Below, piece after piece: positions 49,440 through 58,648 of a stretch of DNA of 64,000 nt. The DNA comes from Terrabacter sp040702505. Its GTDB lineage: Bacteria > Actinomycetota > Actinomycetes > Actinomycetales > Dermatophilaceae. The translations under genes were made by a program, and so were the position numbers. The notes below the pieces were generated by a model. That model was not told the DNA's origin. It was given only the letters and a program-made list of their open reading frames with translations, and ran no database searches. Every line of letters begins with the position of its first letter. The stretch's first letter is position 1. The DNA lies in the NCBI RefSeq assembly GCF_040702505.1, contig NZ_JBFBLC010000001.1, positions 62,001-126,000 of the forward strand. Reading direction: 5' to 3'.

Positions 49440-50744
49440 TCAGGACTGGGTGCGCAGGTAGCGGCCGAAGTGCGGCACGGTGAAGGCGATGAGTCCCCGC
49501 TCGCCGGAGTAGATCAGCCCCTTCTTGATCAGTGCATCACGAGCCGGCGACAGCGACTGCGGCTTGCGCCCCAGCACCTCGGCCACTGCCGAGGTCGGCA
49601 CGGCCTCGCGCTCGGTCACCCCGTCGCGGACGTATGCCGGCCGGTCCCCTGGGTCCTCCCCCGCACCGTCACCGTCGGCTCCCGACTCAGGCGCCTCGCC
49701 GGGCGCGTCCCCGGGCACACCCACGGTGGCACCGACGAGCGCCGCGTCGGCCATGGCCCGGAGGTACTCCCGCTCGGCCGGCGTGGCGCGCTCGAAGCGG
49801 GACCCGAAGAAGCCGACGGCGAGCTCGGCCTCGGCCTCGGGCACCGCCACCCGGATGTCCTCTGCGGTGATCGGTGAGGTCGGGGCGACGTCCCAGACCA
49901 CCTTTCCGTAGGCCTGGATGAAGTACGGGTATCCGGCCGTGACGGCATACATCTCGTCGAGCGCCTCGGGCGTGAACTCGCACCCCTCCTCGGAGGCCGG
50001 GCCGACGAGCGCGCGGTCGGCGGAGTCGCGCGGGAGTCGGTCGATGCGGGAGTAGCGGAAGAGCCGCTCCGAGTATGACTTCGACGCGGACAGCACGGCG
50101 GGCAGGTGCGGCAGGCCGGCGCCGACGACGATCACCGGCAGCCCCGACTGCGAGATCTCGTGGCAGGCCGCGCACAGGGCCGAGACGTCGTCGGGGTCGA
50201 GGTCCTGCATCTCGTCGATGAAGAAGGCGACGCCCTTGCCGACGTCGGCGGCGAGCCCGCCGATGTCGGTGAAGAGCTCGACGAGGTCGATCTCGATGTC
50301 ACCGGAGTCGGCGCGGCCGGTGGAGGCCGGGACGTCGATGCCCGGCTGCCACCGGTCGCGCAGCTTCGCGCCGGTGGGTGCGTCGCGCAGCACGAACGCC
50401 TTGATGATGCCGAGGACCTGGTCGACCTCCTCGCTGCGCGGGTGGCCGAGCTCCCGCACGGCCTGGTGCGCAGCAGCCGCGAGGGGGCGGCGCAGCCGCT
50501 GGTCCGGTCGGGCCTCGAACTTGCCGGTGCCCCAGTCGGCCCGGACCGCCGAGCTGCGCAGCGCGTTGAGCAGGACGGTCTTGCCGACACCCCGGAGGCC
50601 CGTCAGGACGATGGAGCGCTCCGAGCGCCCGCGGGCGATCCGCTCGAGCACGACGTCGAAGGTGCGCAGCTGCTCGTCGCGACCGGCGAGCTCGGGCGGG
50701 CGCTGGCCGGCACCGGGGGCGTACGGGTTCGTGATCGGGTCCAC
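49440..50744 (-). CDS. Orc/STAND-like AAA ATPase with C-terminal winged helix
   Basis: A 434-residue P-loop ATPase: Walker A LTGLRGVGKT (about residues 48-57), Walker B VAFFIDEMQDLD (about 171-182), sensor region VIVVGAGLPHLP, then a C-terminal winged helix (PTSAVAEVLGRKPQSLSPAR split after GRK, about 382-402). A variable Gly/Asp-rich insert lies around 343-370. Related proteins are annotated simply as ATP-binding; this one could act in DNA-linked signalling or stress. GTG start with TAGCCT exactly six bases upstream. Confidence 0.82.
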   Translation of the reverse strand: MDPITNPYAPGAGQRPPELAGRDEQLRTFDVVLERIARGRSERSIVLTGLRGVGKTVLLNALRSSAVRADWGTGKFEARPDQRLRRPLAAAAHQAVRELGHPRSEEVDQVLGIIKAFVLRDAPTGAKLRDRWQPGIDVPASTGRADSGDIEIDLVELFTDIGGLAADVGKGVAFFIDEMQDLDPDDVSALCAACHEISQSGLPVIVVGAGLPHLPAVLSASKSYSERLFRYSRIDRLPRDSADRALVGPASEEGCEFTPEALDEMYAVTAGYPYFIQAYGKVVWDVAPTSPITAEDIRVAVPEAEAELAVGFFGSRFERATPAEREYLRAMADAALVGATVGVPGDAPGEAPESGADGDGAGEDPGDRPAYVRDGVTEREAVPTSAVAEVLGRKPQSLSPARDALIKKGLIYSGERGLIAFTVPHFGRYLRTQS

Positions 50745-50750
50745 GATCGG

Positions 50751-50756
50751 AGGCTA
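50751..50756 (-). promoter_or_regulatory. -10 box of leaderless promoter (Orc-like ATPase)
   Basis: TAGCCT on the minus strand, six bases before GTG 50744. Confidence 0.5.
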
Positions 50757-50914
50757 TACGCGTGTCTACCGCAGACCCGAGATGTCGCCATAAGACCCGA
50801 TCGGCGCGTCGTGGAGCGACCGTTCACGGCGCCGCGTGCCCGCCCGAATCCCGGCGGTTTCGCTCGGTGACAGAGTCATTGGATTCGGATTCCAGCGAAT
50901 GCAGGCATGAAAGA

Positions 50915-50956
50915 GCGCCGTTCCGCACGGTCAGGGGTGGTCATGCGGAACGGCGC
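50915..50956. terminator. 13-bp hairpin downstream of pdxY
   Basis: GCGCCGTTCCGCA (50915-50927) pairs with TGCGGAACGGCGC (50944-50956). It lies 34 bases beyond the pdxY stop in the direction of its transcription. The rest of the 245-base gap (50745-50989) holds the promoter of the Orc-like ATPase and no further gene. Confidence 0.7.
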
Positions 50957-50989
50957 GTTGCGACTATAACGCCCCCCGGGGTACCGAGG

Positions 50990-51838
50990 TCAAGCAATCG
51001 CCGCGATTTCGAAGATTTCGTCGGGGCTGGCGATGGCGTCCTGCTCGGACACGAGCAGCATCTCCTCGGAGCCGCTGGCGTGCGTGCGCTCGAGCACGGC
51101 ATACATGGTCGCCGCCGTGCGACTGAGCGCCACCTGCGGGCCGTCGGTCAGGTAGTGCGCGAGGAAGAGCGCGGCCGTGACGTCGCCGCCGCCGCGGACG
51201 GTCATCGGGAGCATCGGGGTGGTCACGACCCACGCGTCGTCGGCGGTGACGCACGCCATCTGGATGGTGCCCTCGGGCGTGTCGGAGGTGACGGCGCTCG
51301 TGACGAGCACGACGGAGGGGCCCTGTGCGATGAGCTCACGCGCGGCCGCGACGAGGTCGGACTGCGTGCCCACCTGGCGTCCGACGAGGAACTCGAGCTC
51401 GAACTGGTTGGGGGTGACGATGTCGGCCTTGGGCACGACGTGGTCGCGCATGTACTCGGGGATGCCCTCGCGCACGAAGAAGCCGCGGCCGACGTCGCCC
51501 ATGACGGGGTCGCAGCAGTAGACGGCGGCGCGGTTGGCCTCCTTGATGCGGGCGACGGCGTCGAGGACGACCTCGCCGACGGCCTCGGCGCCCTGGTAGC
51601 CCGAGAGCACGGCGTCGATCGTGGGGAACGCGCCGCGCTCCTCCACCCCGTCGATGACGGCGGCGACGTCGGACGGCGCGATGAGCGGCCCGCGGGTGGA
51701 GCCGTAGCCGGTGTGGTTGGAGAAGGTGACCGTGAGCACGGGATAGACCTCGTGGCCGAGCCGCTGCAGGGGGAAGACCGCTGCGGAGTTGCCGGCGTGG
51801 CCGTACGCGACGTGGGACTGGATCGACAGGATCTTCAC
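50990..51838 (-). CDS. pdxY: Pyridoxal kinase
   Basis: A 282-residue pyridoxal kinase, which phosphorylates pyridoxal in vitamin B6 salvage. The opening KILSIQSHVAYGHAGNSAAV and LQRLGHEVYPVLTVTFSNHTG split after TFS, YCCDPVMGD and TPNQFELEFL are PdxY blocks. The ribokinase-type ATP/catalytic region appears as VRGGGDVTAALFLAH, with D as catalytic base (usual GxGD). GTG 51838 follows a TATCGT box by seven bases. Length matches the family. Confidence 0.92.
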   Translation of the reverse strand: MKILSIQSHVAYGHAGNSAAVFPLQRLGHEVYPVLTVTFSNHTGYGSTRGPLIAPSDVAAVIDGVEERGAFPTIDAVLSGYQGAEAVGEVVLDAVARIKEANRAAVYCCDPVMGDVGRGFFVREGIPEYMRDHVVPKADIVTPNQFELEFLVGRQVGTQSDLVAAARELIAQGPSVVLVTSAVTSDTPEGTIQMACVTADDAWVVTTPMLPMTVRGGGDVTAALFLAHYLTDGPQVALSRTAATMYAVLERTHASGSEEMLLVSEQDAIASPDEIFEIAAIA

Positions 51839-51934
51839 CTTCGTCACGATAACGGCCTTCTGGCGCTCCGCCCGGGCGGCCGCGTACCGTCCAGGGCCCC
51901 GGCTCGGGTGCGCGCGCGTGTCAGGATGGGAGGC

Positions 51935-52258
51935 ATGAGCGCCATCCCCACGACGACCGTGTCCGAGCTGCCCGACGACGCCGTGCTCGTCGACGTCCGC
52001 GAGCCGCACGAGTGGGAGGCCGGTCACGCACCCGGCGCCATCCACATCCCGCTCGGCGACCTGCCGGCCCGCATGGGCGACCTTCCCGAGACCGACGACG
52101 CCGTCGCCATCGTCTGCCGCTCCGGCGGTCGCTCCGCCCGCGCCGTGCAGTGGCTGGCCGCGCAGGGCTACGACGTCGTCAACGTCGAGGGCGGCATGCT
52201 CGAGTGGCAGCGCGCCGGCAAGCAGCTGGCGGCCGGCGGCGAGCCGACCATCCTCTGA
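51935..52258 (+). CDS. Rhodanese-like sulfurtransferase
   Basis: A 107-residue single rhodanese domain. It has LVDVREPHEWEAGHAPGAIHIP split after GHA (about residues 18-39) and the active-site loop VCRSGGRSARA (cysteine near 62). It transfers sulfane sulfur; the partner is unknown. ATG is preceded by GGGAGG. A proline-rich membrane protein gene follows after five bases. Confidence 0.9.
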   Translation: MSAIPTTTVSELPDDAVLVDVREPHEWEAGHAPGAIHIPLGDLPARMGDLPETDDAVAIVCRSGGRSARAVQWLAAQGYDVVNVEGGMLEWQRAGKQLAAGGEPTIL

Positions 52259-52263
52259 CCGCC

Positions 52264-52833
52264 ATGGACGACAGGCGCCGCGACCCGGATGCGGGACAGC
52301 CCGACCCGACGCAGGACTCCTGGTCGGCGTGGTTGCCGCAGCTCGACTCGCCCTCGGCGCCGCCGCAGGAGCAGCCGGCGCCGGACCCGCCCGTCGCACG
52401 AGCCACGCCGGCTCGCCCCGGCCCGCCAGTGCCTCCGGCCGTCCCGCGCCTGCCGCAGGCCTCGCTGCGGCAGGCGTCCCTGCCCCACGCGGCGCCCGCG
52501 CCGACGTGGGTCCCGGTCAGCCCACCGAGGGCGTATGCCGGCCGCTCCGCCGCACCGCCCCAGCCCGGGTCGCAGCCCTTCGGGCCACCGCCGAACCGGC
52601 TCGGCGCGGCGATCCTCTGCACGATCCTGTGCTTCATGCCCTTCGGCATCGTCGCCCTCGTCAAGGCCGCGTCGGTCAACACCCTGTGGGCCAGGGGACG
52701 GTTCGAGGAGGCGCACCGCGCCTCGCGCTCGGCGCGGACCTGGTGCATGCTCGCCGCCCTCGTCTCACCGGTGCTGCCCGTGCTCACGTTCGGCCTCGTC
52801 TTCGTCTTCACCCTGGCCCACATGCTCACCTGA
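52264..52833 (+). CDS. CD225/dispanin-family membrane protein
   Basis: A 189-residue protein with a Pro/Ala-rich N-terminal 105 residues and a CD225 (dispanin) domain: PPNRLGAAILCTILCFMPFG split after AIL, IVALVKAASVNTLWARGRFEEAHR, ARTWC and a second helix VLPVLTFGLVFVF. Bacterial dispanins are of unknown function, probably membrane scaffolds. Five bases separate it from the rhodanese gene. Confidence 0.83.
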   Translation: MDDRRRDPDAGQPDPTQDSWSAWLPQLDSPSAPPQEQPAPDPPVARATPARPGPPVPPAVPRLPQASLRQASLPHAAPAPTWVPVSPPRAYAGRSAAPPQPGSQPFGPPPNRLGAAILCTILCFMPFGIVALVKAASVNTLWARGRFEEAHRASRSARTWCMLAALVSPVLPVLTFGLVFVFTLAHMLT

Positions 52834-52858
52834 CGAACGCCCGCGACCGGGGGCTTCC

Positions 52859-53611
52859 TCAGGGGGCCGGGATCGGCGCCGGCTGGGTGCACACGAGCTG
52901 GTCACCCTGCGGCGCAGCCACCGGCACCTGCATGACCCCGGCCACCGCGGAGGGGCGCGCCTGCGCCGCGCGCCCGTCGACCTGCACGCAGAACTGCCAC
53001 GTCCCCACGGACGGGTCGACACGCTGCCGTGGAGCCGAGAAGGACTCCCCCGGCACGTCGAGCACGAGCGGCCACACGGCATACGCCCTGCCCGTGAGGG
53101 TCTTCCCAGGGGCGACGGTGTGCGCGCCGATCACGGGGGCCGCGGCGAAGCGGACGTTCGGCGCGGGAGCGAAGCCCTGCTTGCTGAGGCGCAGCACACC
53201 CGACTGCTCGTAGACCCACGTGTGCTGCACGTCGACGCCCGCGGGGAGGGTGGCGCTGCCGAGGTCCTGGGGCACCACGTCGTAGGCGAGGACGGGCTTC
53301 GCGCCGGTGTTGGCCAGCCGGTACTCGACGACGAGGCCGGGTCGCACCGACATCCCGGCCACCGTGGCGCCGCCCTGCACCTTGCCCTCGCGCCCCATCG
53401 TCGCCTCGAGGCGCACGCTGCCCACCGTCACGGTCCGGGTGCTCGACGAGCCCGTCGACGCGGTCGCTGTCGGCGCCCCGGTCGGCTGGCCGACGGGGGA
53501 CGGGGTGGATCCGCACGCCCCGGCCGCGAGGACGGCCCCGACAGCGAGCGTGAGCAACGGCCGGGCCGGGGCGACGCGGGGGTTTCGGCGATTTCGGGTC
53601 TGCGGGTCCAT
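52859..53611 (-). CDS. Putative secreted lipoprotein
   Basis: A 250-residue lipoprotein: positively charged N-terminus (RNRRNPRVAPARP), hydrophobic stretch and lipobox LAAGACG (cysteine near residue 33), then a Thr/Ser/Pro spacer and a beta-rich domain with VEYRLANTGAKPVLAYDVVP split after GAKP. No family recognised; the layout suggests an immunoglobulin-like extracellular domain. An upstream in-frame GTG at 53629 is an alternative start. Confidence 0.72.
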   Translation of the reverse strand: MDPQTRNRRNPRVAPARPLLTLAVGAVLAAGACGSTPSPVGQPTGAPTATASTGSSSTRTVTVGSVRLEATMGREGKVQGGATVAGMSVRPGLVVEYRLANTGAKPVLAYDVVPQDLGSATLPAGVDVQHTWVYEQSGVLRLSKQGFAPAPNVRFAAAPVIGAHTVAPGKTLTGRAYAVWPLVLDVPGESFSAPRQRVDPSVGTWQFCVQVDGRAAQARPSAVAGVMQVPVAAPQGDQLVCTQPAPIPAP

Positions 53612-53865
53612 GTCGATGAAGACAACCACGCCGCCCGGATCGTTGCACCCTGAGGCAGATTCGGCCGTTTCTGGACGTCACCTGCGTGAACCCGTGGTGC
53701 CGGCTGGGTGAACGGCGACCATGCGGCACATCTTCGGCAAACAGTGCTTAAAGCGGTGGTCCGAACCTCCCCTGCCACCCCGTCACGGGCGTACGTTCGG
53801 CCCGGCCCTGCAGGCGGCGCGCTCGGCTCCGCCCCGGCCTGACCAGCCGTTCCAGAGGAGATCCC

Positions 53866-55605
53866 ATGAAACGCTCCGTCCGCCTCGCGCTCGCCGGCGT
53901 CGGCGCCGCCGCGCTCGTCGTGCCCGCGGTCACCGCCGCCAGTGCCGGCGCCGCCGGTGCCCACCCCGCGCCGACGAGCAGGCACGCGTCGTCCGCCACC
54001 AGCACGCCCATCAAGCACGTCGTCGTCATCTTCGGCGAGAACGTGTCGTTCGACCACTACTTCGCCACCTACCCCGAGGCCGCGAACCTGCCCGGCGAGA
54101 CCCAGCAGGGCACCGGGGTCCCGGCTCCGGCGTTCCGCGCGGCGCCCGGCACGCCCCGCGGCATAGCGACACTGGCGCACGACCGGCTGCTCGCACCGAA
54201 CAACCCCAACTCGGTGCAGCCGCAGCGCCTCACGCCCGGCCAGGCCGTCACGTGCGACCAGGACCACACGTACACCAACGAGCAGAAGGCCTACGACGCC
54301 GGCGCGATGGACAAGTTCGTGGAGTTCACGAGCAAGGACGCGTGCGCCGCCCCCACGTTCGGGCGCGAGGGCCTGACGATGGACTACTACGACGGCAACA
54401 CCGTCACCGCGATGTGGAACTACGCGCAGCACTACGCGATGAGCGACCACGCCTTCAGCACCACCTTCGGGCCGTCGTCCCCCGGCGCGATCAACCTCGT
54501 CTCGGGCAACACGCACGGCGTCAAGGAGTTCAACGCCGACGGCACCCCGGCGACGACCCCGGCAGGCGGCGACTACACGGTGCGCTTCCCCGACGCGAAC
54601 GGCGTCGGCACGATGACCGGTGACCCCGACCCCGTCTACGACGACTGCTCCAACAACAGCCACACCAAGAGCTACACGCTCGCCGGCATGACGGGCCGCA
54701 ACATCGGCGACCTGCTGAACGCCAAGAAGGTGTCGTGGGGCTGGTTCCAGGGCGGCTTCACGCCGACCACCACGGCGGCCGGCAGCGCGCCCGCCGCGTG
54801 CCTGACCACGCACACCAACGTCGCAGGCGTCTCCTCCACCGACTACAACCCGCACCACGAGCCGTTCCAGTACTACGCGTCGACGGCCAACCCGCACCAC
54901 CTGCCGCCGGCGAGCACCGCCGAGATCGGCCACGACGGCCAGGCCAACCACCAGTACGACATCTCCTCCTTCGACCAGGTCGTCGGCACCGACAACCTCC
55001 CGGCCGTCAGCTTCCTCAAGGCGCCGAACTACCAGGACGGGCACGCCGGCTACTCCGACCCCCTCGACGAGCAGCACTTCATCGTCAAGGAGGTCAACGC
55101 CATCCAGAAGTCGAAGAACTGGAAGGACACCGCGATCGTCCTGGCCTACGACGACTCCGACGGCTGGTACGACCACGTCGCCGCGCAGGTCAAGAACGCC
55201 TCGAACACCACGGACGACGCCGCCTTCTGCACCAACGCGGCCGCGTCCGGCGTGCCGATCGCGCAGGGCTACCAGGACCGCTGCGGCCCCGGCCCGCGCC
55301 AGCCGCTCGTGGTCATCTCGCCCTTCTCGAAGACGAACTTCGTCGACCACCACCAGACCGACCAGGCCTCGATCCTGCGCCTCATCGAGGACAACTGGAA
55401 CGTCGGCCGCATCGGTGACGGCTCGGCCGACGCCTGGGCCGGCTCGATGCGCGGGCTCTTCTCGTTCGACGAGTCGAAGGCCCCGCAGGTGATCCTCGAC
55501 GACACCACCGGCACCGTGGTCTCGGTCAAGCGGTCCCACGGTGAGGACCACGGGCGTGGCGAGCACTCGGACCACTCCTCGCGTATGCCGGCCCGCCGCG
55601 GCTGA
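53866..55605 (+). CDS. Secreted phosphoesterase (phospholipase C / acid phosphatase family)
   Basis: A 579-residue exported enzyme of the phosphoesterase family that includes bacterial phospholipase C and AcpA. Signal peptide about residues 1-32 (VRLALAGVGAAALVVPAV then SAGAA). The catalytic N-terminal motif is VVVIFGENVSFDHYFATYPE split after NVS (about 51-70, metal-binding Glu/Asp), and the metal-site loop is LAYDDSDGWYDHV (about 426-438). It releases phosphate or diacylglycerol from outside substrates. ATG with AGAGGAG upstream. It ends at a strong hairpin. Confidence 0.9.
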   Translation: MKRSVRLALAGVGAAALVVPAVTAASAGAAGAHPAPTSRHASSATSTPIKHVVVIFGENVSFDHYFATYPEAANLPGETQQGTGVPAPAFRAAPGTPRGIATLAHDRLLAPNNPNSVQPQRLTPGQAVTCDQDHTYTNEQKAYDAGAMDKFVEFTSKDACAAPTFGREGLTMDYYDGNTVTAMWNYAQHYAMSDHAFSTTFGPSSPGAINLVSGNTHGVKEFNADGTPATTPAGGDYTVRFPDANGVGTMTGDPDPVYDDCSNNSHTKSYTLAGMTGRNIGDLLNAKKVSWGWFQGGFTPTTTAAGSAPAACLTTHTNVAGVSSTDYNPHHEPFQYYASTANPHHLPPASTAEIGHDGQANHQYDISSFDQVVGTDNLPAVSFLKAPNYQDGHAGYSDPLDEQHFIVKEVNAIQKSKNWKDTAIVLAYDDSDGWYDHVAAQVKNASNTTDDAAFCTNAAASGVPIAQGYQDRCGPGPRQPLVVISPFSKTNFVDHHQTDQASILRLIEDNWNVGRIGDGSADAWAGSMRGLFSFDESKAPQVILDDTTGTVVSVKRSHGEDHGRGEHSDHSSRMPARRG

Positions 55606-55650
55606 CGCGAGCGTGACCAGCCGTCACGGCTGAGCAGTCAAAGCACAGCA

Positions 55651-55685
55651 GAGAGGGCGCGCCGGATCCCCCGGCGCGCCCTCTC
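55651..55685. terminator. 15-bp terminator hairpin
   Basis: GAGAGGGCGCGCCGG (55651-55665) pairs perfectly with CCGGCGCGCCCTCTC (55671-55685) over an ATCCC loop, 45 bases after the phosphoesterase stop. Confidence 0.8.
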
Positions 55686-55704
55686 CGCGTCCCCGGACCC
55701 CACC

Positions 55705-55748
55705 ACGTCGAGTGGGCACTTTCCGACATCGAGTGGGCACTTTGCGAC
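55705..55748 (+). repeat. Two direct copies of the TCGAGTGGGCACT repeat
   Basis: ACGTCGAGTGGGCACTTTCCGAC (first 20 bases decisive) at 55705-55727 and ATCGAGTGGGCACTTTGCGAC-type at 55728-55748, back to back between the phosphoesterase terminator and the Fpg gene. The same core occurs four more times at 60586-60697. Confidence 0.85.
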
Positions 55749-55806
55749 AGCACGCGTGACGGCGTCCACGACGTCGCGCCGGGGTGGGCTCGCGTCGAGC
55801 CCCGAC

Positions 55807-56667
55807 CTACTTGAGCAGCCGCGACATCCGCCGGTCGGCGAGTGGCTTGCCGCCCGTCTGGCAGGTCGGGCAGTACTGCAGCGACGTGTCGGCGAAGGAC
55901 ACCTCGCGCACGGTGTCGCCGCACACGGGGCACGGCTCGCCGGTGCGTGCGTGGACCCGCATACCCGCCCGCTTCGCGTCCTTCAGTTCCTTGGCCGGCT
56001 TGCCCGACGCCGTCGCGACGGCACCCTGGAGCGTCTCGCGCAGGGCCGCATACAACCGGTCGACGACCTCGGGCGCGAGCGAGCCGGCGATCGCGAAGGG
56101 GCTGAGCTTCGCGACGTGGAGGATCTCGTCGGAGTAGGCGTTGCCGACCCCGGCGATGAACTCCTGGTCGCGCAGCAGCCCCTTGATCTGGGTGCGGCGG
56201 CCCTCGAGCATCGAGCGGAAGCGCTCGAGCGTGAAGTCGTCGGCGAGCGGGTCGGGGCCGAGGCGCGCGATGCCCGGCACCTCGGCGGGGTCCTTGACGA
56301 TGTAGGCGGCGAGCGACTTCTTCGTGCCGGCCTCGGTCAGGTCGAACCCGGAGCCGTCGGACAGGCGGACGCGCAGGGCGATCGTCGACTTGCCGGGGCG
56401 CACCACCGTCGTGGGCAGCTGGTCGGACCAGCGCAGCCAGCCGGCGCGGGCGAGGTGGAAGACGAGGTGCGTGCCGTCGGCGTCGATGTCGAGGAACTTG
56501 CCGTGGCGGTGCACGCCGTCGACCGGCACGCCTTCGAGCGCCTGCGGCGGCGGGTTGAAGGTCTTGAGCACGCTGAACGACGCCAGCTCGACCCCGGTGA
56601 TGGCGAGGCCGGCCGTCCGCTCGGCGAGGAAGTCGACGAGCGCCTGCACCTCCGGCAGCTCAGGCAT
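55807..56667 (-). CDS. Fpg/Nei family DNA glycosylase
   Basis: A 286-residue base-excision DNA glycosylase/AP lyase. The catalytic N-terminus MPELPEVQAL (Pro2, Glu3) is intact, followed by a helix-two-turn-helix (QEFIAGVGNAYSDEILHVAKL split after AYSDE, about residues 168-188) and a C-terminal zinc finger with CPVCG and YCPTC pairs. It removes oxidised bases. The C-terminus lacks the usual last Arg-Gln of Fpg, so substrate range may differ. CACACT lies six bases before the ATG. Confidence 0.92.
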   Translation of the reverse strand: MPELPEVQALVDFLAERTAGLAITGVELASFSVLKTFNPPPQALEGVPVDGVHRHGKFLDIDADGTHLVFHLARAGWLRWSDQLPTTVVRPGKSTIALRVRLSDGSGFDLTEAGTKKSLAAYIVKDPAEVPGIARLGPDPLADDFTLERFRSMLEGRRTQIKGLLRDQEFIAGVGNAYSDEILHVAKLSPFAIAGSLAPEVVDRLYAALRETLQGAVATASGKPAKELKDAKRAGMRVHARTGEPCPVCGDTVREVSFADTSLQYCPTCQTGGKPLADRRMSRLLK

Positions 56668-56679
56668 GGGGCCAGTGTG

Positions 56680-57792
56680 TCATCTCGCGCGCACGGAACG
56701 GCCCGGACGCGAGGGCTGTTCGTCGGCGGCGACGGGCTCGCCGACCTTGCCGACCGAGTCGAGGACACGCAGCAGGCCGTGGCCGTCGGGAGCCGAGAAG
56801 GTCGGCACCGACCGCGAGACCCAGGGCCGGGTCGGCGAGTCGATCTTGATCGGGTTGGCGAGCACCTGCTCCTTGGGCGACAGGTGCCGGATGCAGATGG
56901 CGTCGACCCGCTCGGGCCGGGCCTCGGCGAAGTCGGCATAGAGCTGCGGGTCGTGCTGGCCGTCGTCGCCGACGAGCAGCCACTTGATGTCGGGGAAGTC
57001 GCGCGCGAGCCGGTCGAGGGAGGTGCGCTTGTGCGCCTGGCCGCTGCGGAACCACCCGGTGTTGGTCGGACCCCAGTCGGTGAGCATGAGCGGCCCGAGC
57101 GGGAAGCCGTTCTCGACGAGGAACCGGTTGAGCGTCGCCGCGGTGTTCCACGCGCCCGTCGAGACGTAGACGATCGGCGCGCCGGGGTGGGCGGCGAGCA
57201 GCCGGCGGTACATCGGCGCCATCCCCGAGACGGCGTGCCGCGCCTTGCCCTTGCGCACGAACGTGTTGAACGCGGCGATCATCGGCCGCGGGAGCATCGT
57301 GGTGATGACCGTGTCGTCGATGTCGCTGACGATGCCGAAGGTCACGTCGTCGGCCACGATGAAGACGTCGGCGGCCACCGGGTCGGTGCCCTGCACCTCG
57401 ACGACCACCTGCTGCCAGCCGGGAGCCAAGCCGTGGTCGCGGGCGACGATGTCGACGTGACCACCCCGGTCGGAGCGGCCGTAGACCTCGCGGTCGCCGG
57501 CCGTCACCTTGACGGGTACGCCGGTGGCGGGCGAGGTGATGAAGGCGCGCCACCCGCGGTCGTAGTGCGCGGGGCTCAGCGCCCCGGTCGCGTCCTGCCG
57601 CGCCTCGGGACCCTCGGTCTGCTCACGCCCCTTGCGGCCCAGCAGGATCCGCGCATACACGCGTACGAAGGAGGACGAGCCGTAGCCGACGTGGGTGATC
57701 ACGCGGTTGCCCCAGCCGCGGCTGCGGAGCACGCGTTCGACCTGCTCGTGGACGGCGTCCTCGACGATGGCGGCCGCGTGCGGTCGTGACAT
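56680..57792 (-). CDS. App1-family phosphatase (HAD-like)
   Basis: A 370-residue protein of the App1 phosphatidate phosphatase catalytic family. The HAD-type motif SDIDDTVITT (about residues 166-175) gives the nucleophile Asp and acid Asp; later blocks are VYVSTGAWNTAATLNRFL split after WNT, LTDWGPTNTGWFRSG and KWLLVGDDGQHDPQLY. Motif DxDxT plus WLLVGDDGQ is typical. Likely acts on a lipid phosphate or related compound. TAGGTT lies six bases before the ATG. Twelve bases upstream of the Fpg gene, same strand. Confidence 0.88.
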   Translation of the reverse strand: MSRPHAAAIVEDAVHEQVERVLRSRGWGNRVITHVGYGSSSFVRVYARILLGRKGREQTEGPEARQDATGALSPAHYDRGWRAFITSPATGVPVKVTAGDREVYGRSDRGGHVDIVARDHGLAPGWQQVVVEVQGTDPVAADVFIVADDVTFGIVSDIDDTVITTMLPRPMIAAFNTFVRKGKARHAVSGMAPMYRRLLAAHPGAPIVYVSTGAWNTAATLNRFLVENGFPLGPLMLTDWGPTNTGWFRSGQAHKRTSLDRLARDFPDIKWLLVGDDGQHDPQLYADFAEARPERVDAICIRHLSPKEQVLANPIKIDSPTRPWVSRSVPTFSAPDGHGLLRVLDSVGKVGEPVAADEQPSRPGRSVRAR

Positions 57793-57798
57793 GGCCTC

Positions 57799-57804
57799 AA
57801 CCTA
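57799..57804 (-). promoter_or_regulatory. -10 box of leaderless promoter (App1 gene)
   Basis: TAGGTT on the minus strand, six bases before ATG 57792. Confidence 0.5.
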
Positions 57805-57897
57805 CCTGCGCGGACCGTCATCCGCGCCGTCCGCCGGGTTACCGTCAGGTACCACCAGATGGACCTCGCCGGGCGTCCCGGCGACGCGGCAGGTTTG

Positions 57898-58539
57898 ATG
57901 GACGACGTGCACCCCATCGGCGAAGTACTCAGCAGGGCCGCCGGCGGCGACTTCCCCGCCGTCGACGGCGGTTGGCGACGCGTGGAGCCGTGGCGCCCCG
58001 GCGTCGAGGGCGTCGTCGCGTTCACCGGCCACGCCTACCTGGCGGTCGACGACGAGATCTCCGACGGGACGCTGAGCGCCCTCGGCCCCGACGGCTTCGG
58101 CGGCGCGAGCAACCCGCGCCTCGTCTCCCGGCTCGCCGGCAGCGGGTGGATCGACGCGCTCGACATCGTCCTCGTGGCGCGAGGGATCGGGGGCGAGCCG
58201 GCTCTCGTGCCGCGCAGCGACCTGCGCAACCACCCGCGCGCCGAGCACGCGACGTCCGTGCGCAGCGACGTCGCGACGTACGGGTATGCCGCCCCCGACG
58301 ACCACACGCTCGTGACCCTCTCGACGGGGCTCGGCGGGCTGCTCGAGCTGGGCCTCGAGACCGACCCCGCCAAGGAGCACGCGGGCGCCGATGTCGTGCG
58401 CGACGCCCTCACCCTCGTCGCCCAGGACGAGGTCGTCGTCGCGGCGTGCGCCCCGGGCAACGCCCGAGCGCTGCGCGCCTTCCTCTCCGCCGGCTTCGAG
58501 CCCGTGGCCTCGGTCCAGCTCTGGCGCCCGGAGCGCTGA
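57898..58539 (+). CDS. GNAT-like acetyltransferase family protein
   Basis: A protein of about 213 residues with an acetyltransferase-like fold. The C-terminal part GNARALRAFLSAGFEPVASVQ split after FLSAG (about residues 185-205) matches the last GNAT block, whereas the acetyl-CoA P-loop is not clear. Start choice is open: ATG 57859, ATG 57898 and GTG 57907 all fit. Divergent from the App1 gene. Substrate unknown. Confidence 0.65.
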   Translation: MDDVHPIGEVLSRAAGGDFPAVDGGWRRVEPWRPGVEGVVAFTGHAYLAVDDEISDGTLSALGPDGFGGASNPRLVSRLAGSGWIDALDIVLVARGIGGEPALVPRSDLRNHPRAEHATSVRSDVATYGYAAPDDHTLVTLSTGLGGLLELGLETDPAKEHAGADVVRDALTLVAQDEVVVAACAPGNARALRAFLSAGFEPVASVQLWRPER

Positions 58540-58636
58540 ACGCGCTGCACCCGTCCGCCCGCAGCCTCGCCGAACCTCCACACGTCCTCCACGCAGGGCA
58601 CACGGAAGGCACACGGAAGGGTGCCGCCGCACGCCG

Positions 58637-58642
58637 TACGGT
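58637..58642 (+). promoter_or_regulatory. -10 box of leaderless promoter (penicillin-binding protein)
   Basis: TACGGT, six bases before ATG 58649. Just upstream a direct repeat GGCACACGGAAG occurs twice (about 58596-58620). Confidence 0.5.
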
Positions 58643-58648
58643 GTAGCC

